Notes under the pieces: model-generated
Seen by the model: the letters and a program-made list of their open reading frames with translations, nothing else
Told to the model about the DNA's origin: nothing
Databases searched by the model: none
Translations under genes and position numbers: made by a program
Source: Coffea arabica
Lineage: Eukaryota; Streptophyta; Magnoliopsida; Gentianales; Rubiaceae
Assembly (NCBI RefSeq): GCF_036785885.1
Contig: NC_092323.1
Coordinates: 13,524,501 to 13,588,500, forward strand
DNA length: 64,000 nt
Direction: 5' to 3'
Shown here: in pieces, positions 12,436 through 24,800 of the stretch
Layout of the letters: every line of letters begins with the position of its first letter
Position numbering within the stretch: position 1 is the first letter of the stretch

Positions 12436-12699
12436 CTAGATTCGATAAGTCGAGTTTAGCTCCATCTTTCTGTTTAGGTTATCAAGTTTAGTTTACTTTT
12501 TTTTTAAAATTTAAATGTTTAATTGATCTCAATTCCTGCTTATTTTTAATTTTTTTCACTTTTGTATACAACCTTTTTCACTAAACTTGATTTCCAAGAA
12601 TATATCGAGCTTAGTTTTTTCTTGTATTGTGTTTAAATCTTTCGCAAACTTGATTTCCTAAAAATGGTAGAAAGTTTTTAACATACGCCATAATAGTAA

Positions 12700-13290
12700 A
12701 GTTTTCGAAAAATCACAGGCATCATATTCGGGCAACAATAAATTTGCAAACTGATACATTTGTCTTTCATTTAGGTGATTCAGTTAGCTGGAAGATAGTT
12801 ACATGTCAGTAGGGTAGGCACTTAGTTACTGATGTAGGAAACGGGGAAGAACGAAAGAAACGTATATATAGCAGAAAGGTATCATGATTTGGGCAACAAT
12901 AAATTTGTAAACTGATGCAATTTTTCATTTAGCTGGTTCAGCAGTTAGCTGGAAAGTAGTTACATGTCAGTAGGGTAGGCACTTAGATACTGATGTACTC
13001 GAAAGGGAAGAAAGAGAGAAACGGGTATAAAAGAAAGGGAGAGAACTGAGAAGAGAGCACAACAGTTGTGGCCTTCGTATTAGTTTCATTTCATCTCTCT
13101 ACTTTCTTGATCTTCCTGCGGTAAAACTTCATCCTCTTCTCTTGAATTGCGTTCTTCAATTCTTGCAATTCCTGATTCCATTCTCCAATTCTTGCAATTC
13201 CTGAGGGAGGAACTTGAGATTCTCAACTGCCTTAGACCACAAGAATTACAACTTAAACGGGTTCTAAAATCAGATTTCAAGGGGAGCACG
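12700..13290 (+). mobile_element. LTR-like leader remnant with a duplicated ~170-bp block
   Basis: Blocks 12706-12876 and 12877-13040 repeat each other: GGGCAACAATAAATTTG, GTTAGCTGGAA, AGTTACATGTCAGTAGGG and TAGGCACTTAG. The second copy leads into GGGTATAAAAGAAAGG at 13022, a good TATA box. That is followed by a GA-rich then CT-rich leader of the type seen after the TATA of Copia-type LTRs. No coding domains or paired LTR are present, so this is a fragment or solo LTR. It sits immediately upstream of the intact AVT1-like gene and could influence its transcription. Confidence 0.4.
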
Positions 13291-13511
13291 GATTAATAAG
13301 CAGACTTGTATATTTATTATTATAGCGGGTTGTAACGTCAGAGAATTTAGGGTGAGTACAGAAATTTTATGACAGGCCTGGCAGTTTTCATGCATGTAGT
13401 GTTCGTGTGCAATAGCTGATTTGAGTCGGCAAAATTCCTAAAATACATACCAACTTAATAACTTACCAAATAAAAAAAGAAGTACCTAAGTTACCAACTA
13501 TTGATAGAGGA

Positions 13512-14983
13512 ATGGAGATGGCTTCTGTAACTGCTGGTGATGGACAAAGCACTTGCATGCAATCATGTTACAACATGATTGCTGCATTTTTAGGTAATTA
13601 TATATTGCTTTAGTCAGTTTGATTTTGTTAATGACATCTCTCAGCTATATTTATTTGTTGTCGTTTGTTTTCGGTCATAACATAATTCATTTTTTCAACA
13701 TCTTACGTATGTACTAAGTTCTCTTTTTTGTAGGGGTTGGCATTTTAACACTGCCATATGCACTGTCCATCGCTGGTTGGCTTGGCTTATTACTATTTAT
13801 TGCGGTTGCAATGGTATGCTGTCGGACAGCTCTCCTGCTAGAGCGTTGCATGCGCGGTAATGAATCAGATGCTCAGAGCTATGGTGACATGGGTTATAAA
13901 GCATTTGGAAGGTCAGGGAGAATAGTGGCCTCACTAATAGGGAGCATAGAACTCTATCTGAGTTCCATCAGCCTACTGCTGTTGGTGTCTGAGAATCTAA
14001 ATTATTTGTTTCCCCACACAGTCTTCTACCTTGGACACCTAAAACTTGGGGAAAAGAAGTTGTTCACAGTTTGCACTGCTTTAGTGATGCTTCCAACTTT
14101 ATTCTCAACAAATGTTACAAAATTATCATTCATAAGTGGTTTGGGGACACTAGGGATTTTTGTAATAATATTGGCTATGCTTTGGGTTGGAGGTACTAGT
14201 GGATATGGATTTCAAGACCGAGCAAAAGTTGTTTCATGGAAAGGTATCTCAATATCGACCAGTTTGTTCCTAACTTGCTTCGGAGGACATTCAGTCCTCC
14301 CCACACTGTATAACTCCATGAAAAATAAGCAACAATTTACTAAGGTGAACACCTGCTGCTATCTTGTATTAGTTATCATGATTTATTTTAGTTCAGAATT
14401 TAACTTATCATCTTGATTTCTCATTTGAATCACAAACTAAACTGTCCATTACATCTATCTATTGCAGGTATTGCTGCTCAGCTTTTCCTGCAATAGCATA
14501 GTCTACCTCATAGTTGCAGTTGGTGGTTATCTCATCTTTGGAGGCGAAACCTGCCCACAAATCACCCTGAATTTTCCAAAACGAGAGCTTGGTTCAAAAA
14601 TAGCATTGTATACTTCATTAGTCATACCACTGTCTAGATATCCTTTGTTGATTTCACCTGTTGCAGATGCTATCGAGGATGGACTACCAAAGCAATATAA
14701 GAAACAGTTAATTCGTATTGTCATAAGATTTATTCTCCTAATTATCACAACCCTGATTGCTTGTTTTTTCCCTTATTTCGAGTCTCTGATGGCGATCGTG
14801 GGGTCATTTTCTGTGGTTTTGACATCATTATTGTTCCCCTGCTGCTGCTACTTGAAGCTAAGAGGAGGTGAAAAATTCAATGTCAAGTTTATAGAGATAC
14901 TTGGAATAATAGTGTTTGGTATAATGACTGGGGTTACAGGATTATACTTTGTTGTCTTTGATCTTGTCCACGGTGCTGGTTAA
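13512..14983 (+). CDS. AVT1-type vacuolar amino acid transporter (three exons, 402 aa)
   Basis: Exons 13512-13593, 13734-14344 and 14468-14983 join in frame across GT-AG introns (TTTTTAG|GTAATT..TTGTAG|GGG; ACTAAG|GTGAAC..TTGCAG|GTA). The protein belongs to the amino acid/auxin permease (AAAP) superfamily, AVT1 group. Members are proton-coupled neutral amino acid transporters of the vacuolar membrane. Diagnostic stretches: GVGILTLPYAL (res. 28-38), QSYGDMGYKAFG (76-86), GHSVLPTLYNSMKN (212-225), GGYLIFGGET (250-259) and LKLRGGEKF (360-368). About ten hydrophobic spans cover 22-400, and the C-terminus ends in a membrane span. The N-terminus is only about 25 residues before the first span; many AVT1 members have 100-150. 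The shorter subgroup is about 400 aa, so the gene looks complete. The start is the first ATG in a poor leader context. Substrate is not readable from sequence. Confidence 0.93.
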
Positions 14984-16576
14984 AAAGATTTACCTTGGTC
15001 TAGGTTTATGCATGGATTCAATCAGCAAAAGCCCCTCCAACTCAATAAATAGCAACAACATGTAAGTCTTTGCCCAGTTCTTCCAGCTTCTTCCATTAAA
15101 AAGAGAAAGAATGAGATCACTTCAACAAAGCTAAGGGACATTGCTCATCTTTCATTTCTTGCACGTGCAAGTGATTTTCTTATGATGTCTTTCGGGGTTT
15201 TTTTTTTTTTTGGCAAGTCTTGGTTATGTATTCAGGGAATCAAGAAAAGAGTATTTCCACAAGATTTGACTTGCTACAAGAAAATTTCTAACCTCTTGTT
15301 TATAAGTTTTTTTTTCCTTATAAAAGAAAAAATGGTATTATTATGCCATAAAAAGCTTGTAATGTGCTAGTGAATTAACAAACAATGGTAGAGTTTTAAG
15401 GTACTCTGCTGTAAGCTAGGAATTATATTCGGCACAGACAAATTGGTAAAAACTGAAACTGGTATTTGACTACTTTTCTTGATATGGAATAGGGTTACTT
15501 GCAGAAAACTGAAAATTGCCCCTGCATTTAAACCATCAACGCAAAAAGATTCATGAATTAGTAATATGCAGAGCAGAGAATAGTATTGGAATTGCTGATG
15601 AATTTACAACAAGCACTTGTGATTATCAACAAGTATAAAAATATGAATAATACTAAGAGAGGTTATTGTCTGATCAAAAAATCCAAAAGATACAACTTAC
15701 ATTTACAAAAGCTTCTTGAACGATAGCAGTTACAGTGCAAATCAATTAATGAAACCAATATCATAACGATCAAACTTTTACATGCTCATAATTTGGGATT
15801 GGAAAAAGGACAAATCAAACAAAAATCTACACAAGACAAAGTTTAACTGCTAAACAAAACTTACAAAAATATGCTTCTTCACCAGTTCCTGATGAAATTT
15901 AAGGTGATGCATTTGATGCTATATGTTTCATTCTTGAAGAGCGGTGATCATTTTGGTATCCACATTGATATATGCTTTACAGAGAAGGCCAGACAACAGT
16001 GTAGAACTACTCTTCATCTTCAGTAAGCTGCACATTGTACCCATGCTTCATGTCTGCGTGCGTTTACAGGTAAATTATGTTAAACAAGTATTGAGAGAAA
16101 ATAAAGAGCAGGTCTGTGTATGTTCCAAGGACCAAGTAAGTTAGGAGAATGAAATAAATGGCCCAATTTCTATTTGACAACATCTCACAAAAATATCGTA
16201 ACGGCAAATCACCATAACAAATTTTTGCACAAGGGCTATAATCAACTACATTTCACCAGGAAAGTTGTAAGTGTCACCATGTCAATATGCAAGACAAAGG
16301 AGAGAGTAAGTAAATAACCTAAAAGAGGATTCTTATACACAAGTTCTGGCTGTTTTTAAACTTCAGGACAGAAAACATGCAAGTGCTTGTGGAACAAAAG
16401 TTGCATTTAGTAACACTGCTATCTGCTACTTGCAAGCTATATTTAGAACTGGTAAAGATTTGTAGTTAACGAAACATAATCAATCAACACTTTATCGTTT
16501 TATAATAGACAAAACCATTAAAGCTCATGGTTAACAAAAGTAGAAATTCTAGCTATTAAAATTATGATTGCTGGTG
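14984..16576. other. Shared 3' region of the convergent AVT1-like and ARM/TPR genes
   Basis: Holds both 3' untranslated regions. No third gene is visible. AAAAATAAAG- and AATAAA-type poly(A) motifs occur for either strand, but cleavage sites cannot be fixed. The middle 15545-16335 is missing from the degenerate duplicate at 11561-12246. It is therefore either an insertion here or a deletion there; no terminal repeats or target duplication were found. Confidence 0.6.
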
Positions 16577-19278
16577 CTAAATTATAGTACCTTTAACTGG
16601 AGGTTTATCATATTTGTCTTTCCTCTCAAAATCATTCTTCCATTCAAAGTCATCCTCACCCATTTCATCCCTTCCATCATTTCCCATTTCACTTTCACTT
16701 GCTGTCTCCCACTCAGAATCATCAGACTCTTGGCCACACAATTCTCCATCTGCACCCTCACAATGCACACCCCCATGTTTACTAGCAGCCTCCCTAAATA
16801 ACCAAGCAGCACGCATCTGCTTCTTAACTAATCGCTCAGCATAGTCAGGAACCTTGTTTTGCCTCAATGATAGATCTGGATCCGTTGACTGAGAGCACTC
16901 ATTTATGAACAGAATAGCATCTAACAAACTCTCCTTAGCTAACCCGAGCATGTCATAAGCTTGTGCTCTCCTCCAAAGGCTTTTCGCATGACGATTCACA
17001 GGGTTATGTAGACAGAGTGCACGTGTTGCATCACTTATAGCTGCCAAGGGTTGTTGCAATAGAAGATGACACTGAGCTCGATTACTGTAAAGTACCACTC
17101 TCTCTTTCTTGGATCTCATTGGGCACAATGCCAATGCTTCCGAGTACTTAGATGCAGCCCCAGAAATATTTCCTGAAGAAAATAGTGAATTTCCTTCAAG
17201 TTTGACAACTAGTGCTGCTGCCTGTTTAATATGAAGATCCTCTTTTGGCATATTCTTTTCCCATTTTAATCTCTGTCTGGAGCTGAGTAGTTCCTCAACC
17301 TCTTCTTGTATGCGACTACTAATAGAATTCCGTCCTGTTCCTTGTGACTGAACACACTCCTGAAGAGCATTGACAATGGATTCTCCTAGTTTTTTGTGAT
17401 CACCAAGACTTGATATCTCTGCAAGGTCCACCAAAGCAGGTACTGCCTTATCCATGACCTACAAAAGCACAATTTTTTGGATCATAAAAGACACTCAGAA
17501 GATTAACAAGAAAGGTTGTATGCATCTCCCTGAATTGGAAAAAGGGCATGTATTAACACACTTTTTGTACATATGGATGACCACAAGACTGAAACTGCAG
17601 ACACAATCCCAGACATAACTTGCATCCCAAGTTTATAGGTAGAAAATTTTCTTGTAATCTTCCTAGACTTTTATCTTCATTAATATTTCTTGAATATAAA
17701 GTACATTGAAGCACATTGTAGCATAGTGGAAGCCTAAAAGAAAGAGAACCTTTTACCACTATTCCTCCTTTTCCTATCATACCAAACAATGCACTACTAA
17801 TCATATTGTTTTTGGCCTCCCTGAAGCCAGAGGTTTAGAATCTCACAGAAAAAGAGTAAGCCACGGACAATTGTTTTTCAATTTAAAGGAGACATCATGG
17901 GTTCAAAACACATTAAGAACTAACCTCTGTTGGGTAAGGGGTGTATCAGCAACCTTGCTGGACATGCCAACCGAGATTATTGTGTAGTTAGTTTGTCCTA
18001 AATGGTAATTTTAATCAAGTTTGACTTTCAATTCCTTGTCTACAGAACATTACATATGTTACAGATGATGATATTACGCTAACAACCAGCAAAAACATGT
18101 AAGACAAGCATGGATGTATACATCGGATTGAATGTCTAATTCAGTCTATGGAAATGACTCATTAGCATGGTCTTGTAGTTGCAAAAATTTCCAGCAGGAA
18201 AACAAGTTCATGTACCTCCCAAAATCTTGGATCCATCTATCCAGCTAATTGTCCAAAAGAAAACATGCATGACCCAGTTAGGGTGGCTGTGGTCTATCAA
18301 GCACTTTACCTTGTGAGATGTACTTGGATCTTGAAGCAACCATAGAAGACAATCAATGGCCATATACTGCCAGTCATCCGATGAACGGGCTATATTACAT
18401 AATGCCTCCACAATACCAGGGCAACTAGCTACAGGCCCCCTACCATGCTTGTGATGGCAGATCGTCCGCAATAAGCCAATTCCAGCAGGAGAGTTCTCAT
18501 TTACCAGCCCACCCCACATCCCTGGAAGTTTTATGAGAAATTCTGGTTTGCATATTGTTGGCAGGAACTCAGGTTTAAAAGCAAAGCAATTAATTAGTTG
18601 AAGAGACCAGCACTGTAATTGACTAGCCCACTCCTCTGCCTTCCTGGACTCCATTTCAACACCACCCATGCCACGAGTAAGAAGATCACAGTGATAACTG
18701 AGCCTTCTGTCAACATACTGGTAAAAATGAGAGTAAACGATTTCAAGTGAACTCATCGCTAGTTGGATGGAAAGCTCAAGGATCTCACCATGACTTGCTA
18801 CTGCAGGAAAAGTGCTGGCATAGGTAGCCAAATGGCCTAGAGCTCGTACTGCCACCCTCTGTTCAACCCAGGTTAACCTCCCTCTCAGAAGTTCAACCAA
18901 GGGTAGAATAACCCCAGCATGAACAGCTCTTTCAGCAAATTCTTCCATATTCATGGTGTAGGATCCTATTATGTGGGCTGCATAATAAGGTATATAAATA
19001 TTTTGATCATGTGTTAGCCAGCGACGATTCTTTAAACCCTTCCATATAAGTGCTGCCATGCATTCAAATATCCCCAATTCAATGAACTCAGGATCATTAG
19101 GGTGTGCCATAGCTGTATTCCATAGGCCACTAATAGGGAGAACCTGACCATCATCATCCTGTGAGGGAAGTTCCCGAAAGAACTTTAAGATACTTGCTCT
19201 ACGCTTGCTTGGGTTCCCTTCCTTCATCACACAGAAAAAGCATCCTGGGTAGGGGCAGTCAGGGGACACTTTATCCAT
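16577..19278 (-). CDS. ARM-repeat / tetratricopeptide-repeat protein (616 aa)
   Basis: Coding exons 19278-18310 (323 codons) and 17458-16577 (293 codons plus stop TAG) join in phase 0 at CACAAG|GTAAAG ... TTTGTAG|GTCATGG. Residues 1-323 form an alpha-helical ARM-like region starting MDKVSPDCPYPGCFFC, a Cys-rich start typical of this plant family. Recognisable ARM-type stretches include ILPLVELLRGRL and VAVRALGHLA. Residues about 402-514 hold TPR motifs (EGNSLFSSGN.SGAASKYSEAL, YSNRAQCHLLL, AISDATRAL, KSLWRRAQAY). Residues about 567-604 are an acidic Asp/Glu/Trp-rich tail. It resembles Arabidopsis ARM-repeat/TPR-like proteins of unknown biochemical role; TPRs suggest protein (perhaps chaperone) binding. 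It converges on the AVT1-like gene. The tail is duplicated as a fragment at 12247-12435. Confidence 0.9.
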
Positions 19279-21480
19279 GTCATAAGCTTACTTGCTTACC
19301 AATCCTGGAATTAAGTTCTCATCAGGCTCTCAACATCATATTCAAAATCAAAGAAAGTATAATGTCCATTACTACTCATGCAAAAAGCAAATTGGTACAC
19401 ACTTTCCCCCTAAAAAAAAAACAGCTCAAATTTTAGCATCAGCAGATATGAAATTTATCTAGGCTTGGTTTTTGCATGATCTGACAGCCATTAGTTGGCA
19501 CAATGATTTGCTCACCGGTAACAATCATGGAAGCCTTAAAAGACCACAACTTAAACAAAGACAGCTTATAATGTGCTGTCTTCTTAAAGTTTTTAGCTTT
19601 TATCTTTTGTAAGGCCTGCAACATATCTAACATGGGATGTGGGAATTCTCCGGATACATCTCAAGACCTTGCTAGCAAATTGAACCATTCCTAAATGATC
19701 TGGTTTAGCAATGACAACTAATAAATCTTTACCATAGCCAAGGTGACACTTTCACTTCGGTTCAATTCATCACTACCAAAGTGCAATTTAGACATAGGTA
19801 AAAGCAGGCAATATGTTACTTCATTAAGGCACCAGACACCAAACACTCAATGAACACTGGAGGTTATATTACATTCCAACTGAGTTTTTTACTTAAAGCA
19901 CTAATAAGATTATGTTACAGGTCATGTCAAAGTCACCACAGAACAGGTAAAAAGGGAGTCAACCAGGCCAAACCTCTCCACCGGAATCCTATGGCAATAA
20001 AGACACCAGTCAACCAGCTGCTCCTCATCCTACATTACCCAAGATACACAAGGTCCAAATATGGGGCATTCTAAATGCTTAACTTCTTCTTCTTTTTTCT
20101 GTTGCTTTTCTTAGGGAAATACACCTTGTGATAGTTTTTTTCCCCACAGCGGTGGGGAGCATGGCACTACATGCTTAACTTCTATTCAATGCGAAGCTAA
20201 GCATCAAAGGGTCCAACAGCAAGAACAATTTGATGTAACAGCACCTCATGCATATACGTCCTTCATCAACTCAACCTCATCATTAACCAATCACTGATTC
20301 ATTCTCATCCTATGTCAAATTCTCAGCTTTAACTACCTTAGGGCACAAACTTATAGAAGCTAGGAATTCATAGTAAGCAAGTGCACAATGACATCTTATA
20401 ACTGAACCAGAATATCTTCACACAGTTAAATACTCAGGCAATTAACTAAAATACTGGTTAACAAGATGTGATGACCATAAGGAGAAAAAGAATTGCATAT
20501 TATGACATCCATCCAATGAATCATATTGACTTCATGAACATAAAATGAAATTGCAAGCACAGATAACCACATGCCTAATTAGCAAACAAACCCCCAGGGG
20601 AACACTCAGCAACAACAAAAGCATCGAAAACAATCTGTTTTTTGTCAAGTAAAATGTGAAATCGAAGAACTAATTTCAGATTGAAAAAAAAAAAAAAAAC
20701 GCTGACTAACTGTAAGTTTAAAAAACTTTTTTTCGCCTTGTAACATACATACTTTGTAAATCGTGCTTAGGCTCTTCCTATGAGTTCAAGTACAAGCACA
20801 AGAAGATGATGACAGACTAAACGAGCAAATTAAACCTGTAGAACTAGTAATTATGAATAACTTCATCACTATAAAAGACAAGAAGCAAATAAGTCTAACC
20901 CAAAACAAACAGCAAAATCAAAGCATAAAGCAGACCATCATCCCACCCAAAGACAAATCTGTAATCATTTTCACATTAAGCAGACACATTTCAAACTCCC
21001 AATAGATCTAGATAAACTCTAAGGCAACTCCAGCTAAAATTGACAAGCTACTAGGTTCTGACCAAAATGTCCAGAGACCGAAAGAACCCAAACCAAAACA
21101 AGCAAAGAGAAGAGTAGATACAGCAATCCAACTTGACCCCATGATCAAATGAAGAAAAAGATTCAAACTTGGAAATAGCCCTGAACCCACATTTTTCTTC
21201 GCACACAAAACTGAAATTCGACCAAGAAATCAGACCAAAAAAAACAAACTTTAAGCCAAAAATATGGAATAAAACAGAAGAAAAAGAAGAGTGGAGCAAG
21301 ATACCTTGAATAAGCTAAGACTGATGGGGGTTGAATTCAAAGATTTTGAGAGGCTGGTCTAAAACACAACAAAAGAAAGAATGGTTTCTTTTTCTTTTCT
21401 TTTCTGGTTGCAGAAAGTAAAGAAACCTCTTTTGGTAAGAGTCTAAAGTGGGCTGATTTGCAATAGCATTCGAGGCTTTT
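19279..21480 (-). other. 5' leader of the ARM/TPR gene with a 2.0-kb intron
   Basis: A pyrimidine-rich leader exon on the minus strand ends with TTATTCAAG|GTATCT (donor at 21305/21304). An acceptor AATTCCAG|GATTGG at 19305/19304 lies 26 bases before the ATG at 19278. The intervening 2.0 kb has no coding frame worth calling. It contains CT-rich runs and a polyA run near 20684. The transcription start is not fixed; the purine/pyrimidine-biased stretch 21360-21450 is part of the leader or core promoter. Confidence 0.55.
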
Positions 21481-21761
21481 TGAGAAGTTTGAAAAGAATG
21501 ATAACTGAGTAAAAACTACTGTAGGCAGAAGGCATATTTTTTTATTTTATTTTAATTAGACTAGGGACTGGACCCACCGGAGGATTCAGACAGCAACGAA
21601 AATCTGTAGTAATGGGAAAGAATTTAGGTGTATTTAAAATTTTTTGCCGTTTTTTGGGAAGGTACACTTGCACCGGACAGTATTGAAATTTGATTTTGAT
21701 GGCTAATATCAAGCTACCTCACTTACACTTTGCTTGCACGCGCTGTATGACACTAAGCTGT

Positions 21762-23492
21762 GGGTCCGTTTGGATTAGCTGTTTTTGGGGTTGTTTTTCA
21801 AAAACAGCACTGTAGCATTTCGTTTTTCAAATACAAGTCCGTTTGGATTAGTTATTTTTGAGGTTGTTTTTCAAAAACTATATGAAAAACTTTTACTGTA
21901 GATGTTTTATGGATTATTTGTAGATGTATTTTTAAAACATATTTTCAAGTATTTTTATAATTTATAATTTTTATATTTTTATAACAATATATATTTATGC
22001 ATTTATAATACATTTATAAATATTTATAAATAAATATATTTATATAAAAATATATAAATTATAAATGTATAAATTATAAATGAATATCATATAAATGTAT
22101 AAATGTATAAATTATAATTTCCAATTTTTATATTATTATATTTATATACATTTATGCATTTATAATACATTTATAAATATTTATAAATAAATAAATTTAC
22201 ATATTTATAAATAAATAAAAATGTATTATATTATGTATAATACATAATATAAATACATTTATAAATATATAAATTATAAATGAATATCATATAAATGTAT
22301 AAATTATAAATTATAATTTTTATATTTTTATATTTATATACATTTATGCATTTATAATACATTTATAAATAAATATATTTATATATTTATATAAATATAA
22401 GTAAATGTATTATATTATATATAATACATAATATAAATATTTTTATAAATGTGTAAATGAATATTATATAAATGTATAAATTTTAAATTTTAAATTTTTA
22501 TATTTATTTATAAATATATTTATATATTTTTGTAAATACCTTTATAAATATTTATAAATGAATATTTATATATATTTATAAATAAATATTTATATATATT
22601 TATAAATGAATATTTACATATATTTATAAATAAATATTTACATATATTTATAAATAAATATTTATATATATTTATAAATAAATATATAAATGTATATTAT
22701 TATAAATATATAAATTATAAGTGAATATTATATAAATGTATAAATGTATAAATTATAATTTTTATATTTATATATTTATATACATTTATGTATTTATAAT
22801 ACATTTATATATATTTATAAATAAATGCATTTATGTATTTATAAATGCATTTATATTATATATAATACATAATATAAATGTATTTATAAATGTATAAATT
22901 TATGTTATTATAAATGTGTATAAATTATAAATGTATAAATTAATATATTATAAATATATATTAATATTATGTATAGGTGTATTAATATAATAAATATAAA
23001 TGTATAAAGGTATTAATATCATGTATAAATGTATAATTAATATTATGTAAATTAATATAAATGTATAAATGTATAATATTATATATAATACATAATATAA
23101 ATGTATATTATAAATATACATAAACATATATATTATGTATATATTAAATATATAATTTTTAATATTTAATATTCATAAATTTGTATAATTACATATTTAT
23201 ATTATATGTAATTTATATAATACATAATATTTGTATAAATATATTATAGAAATATAAAAATATATTTTATATAAAATAAAATATAAATTAATATAATATA
23301 TATATCCTATACATAATTGAAATATACAAATTGAAATAAACATATTAAATATGTATTTGGAGTTGTTTTTGATATATTGTTTGGATATAGTGTTTTTGGA
23401 GTTGTTTTTGAAATACACATCACTGTAGCATTTGGAACGTGAAAAACAGTTTTTCAAAAACAGACCCAAAAACAATGAATCCAAACAAACCC
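21762..23492. mobile_element. Large AT-rich element with terminal inverted repeats (MITE-like)
   Basis: The left end GGGTCCGTTTGGATTAGCTG and the reverse complement of the right end GGGTTTGTTTGGATTCATTG match. Adjoining inverted stretches rich in TTTTTCAAAAAC and the word CACTGTAGCATTT follow on both sides. The left terminal sequence is present twice (21762 and about 21836). The ~1.4-kb core (21900-23340) is almost pure A/T. It repeats a 150-200 bp pattern (TTTATATACATTTATGCATT and variants near 21985, 22140, 22330 and 22780) and has no coding potential. Flanking target duplication not found. Confidence 0.7.
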
Positions 23493-23707
23493 AGAGGTTT
23501 GCAATAGAAGGGGTTAATCACGCCCCCGAAATTACGAAAGTATGGAGTATTCACACTTTACCACCTACACCTTTAAAAATATTACATTTTACCCCTCTCT
23601 TGGCAGAGTCAAAATTTTAAAAACTTAAACACCAACGTATTGAAGAGACTTAAATATCCTTGATTTGTTGGTGAAGGTACAGTTCTACTCTTCCGTTAGA
23701 GGGAAAA

Positions 23708-23738
23708 CTAGCAGAAATATACTGTGCTTGCGCACGGT
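23708..23738 (-). repeat. Helitron 3' terminal hairpin and CTAG end
   Basis: Seven-base arms ACTGTGC / GCACGGT with a TTGC loop (one G-T wobble), then CTAG. Insertion next to T fits the Helitron A/T target rule. Confidence 0.75.
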
Positions 23739-24800
23739 GAAGAATTTATGTAATGCCCACAATGAGCATTGAAGTACTATAATTGATATTTGCAGTATGA
23801 TGTGTATAAATCATGTGGTGTAGGGGAGATAATTATAAAGATGAGAAAAATGATAAACTAACCATCATCTCAAATGACACCACCATCCGAATCAAGAATC
23901 CAAAGGTCAGTCAAAACTAATTCTTTACCATGTAACATGAAATTTGGTAACCAGCGGATTGCAAAATAATTTGGAGAACATTTGCAGGCAAAATAATTTG
24001 GTGTAATTAATAGAATTAAAGAACATTTATTACAATTAATATATTTACACATTATTTGGCTTTCTACAGGTGAGAACTTTTTTGAATTTGGATATGATTT
24101 CATAGTAATAAAGGTCACGTTTCAAAGTCACGAAATTGCATAGGCTCGACTCCTCACACTATCAGTTACCAATTTGGTCAACATGTATGGAAATGCACGA
24201 AAGTTATGTCAACCCGTTATTTACTGCTTGATAGAGAAACCATGAAATGAAATTAAACAAAATAGGTTAATTGACAAAAATAGTCCTGCCATGGAATGAC
24301 TATCAAACTTGAGGATCTTTTTGATGCTTGTTGATTTTAATGTATTTCATGTTTTGGTGTGTGTCATGTAATTGAGAGCATCTATTGGAACAGCTTAACT
24401 TAATTTTTTTATTAACACATTTTTTTGTTTGATAGCTTTCTTGGTTTATGCTACAATATATTTGAATTGTATCATAGTCATATTAAGTATACCGTTCTTA
24501 ATAAAAGGCATAAGTTTAAAGATAAGATGTTATTTTGGTTTTTTTAAGAAGGCTCATAAAGTTGCATATTATATGAGAATAATGAAGAATTGAGAGTTGA
24601 AGTTGTAGATTTATTCAAAGCTTTTTACAAAAATCAAGCACGGTCCTGAATGGTTGAAAATAATTCTGCAGCACGTTGTCGATAAATTGCTAAGTTTAAT
24701 TGATATGGAAAAAGAATGGACAATAAAAGCTGGCATTCATATGTTTATTGAACATATAAGAAGAACAACGTTTCTTGAAGAATAAATTTAAAAGAAAGGT

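Noticed and set aside
13086..13289. 67-codon minus-strand frame
   Set aside because: Shadow of repeated TTCTTGCAATTCC words in LTR-like leader DNA; not protein-like.
23197..23484. 95-codon minus-strand open frame
   Set aside because: Lies in the AT-rich core and edge of the 21762-23492 element; Tyr/Ile/Asn/Lys-rich composition from A/T codons only.
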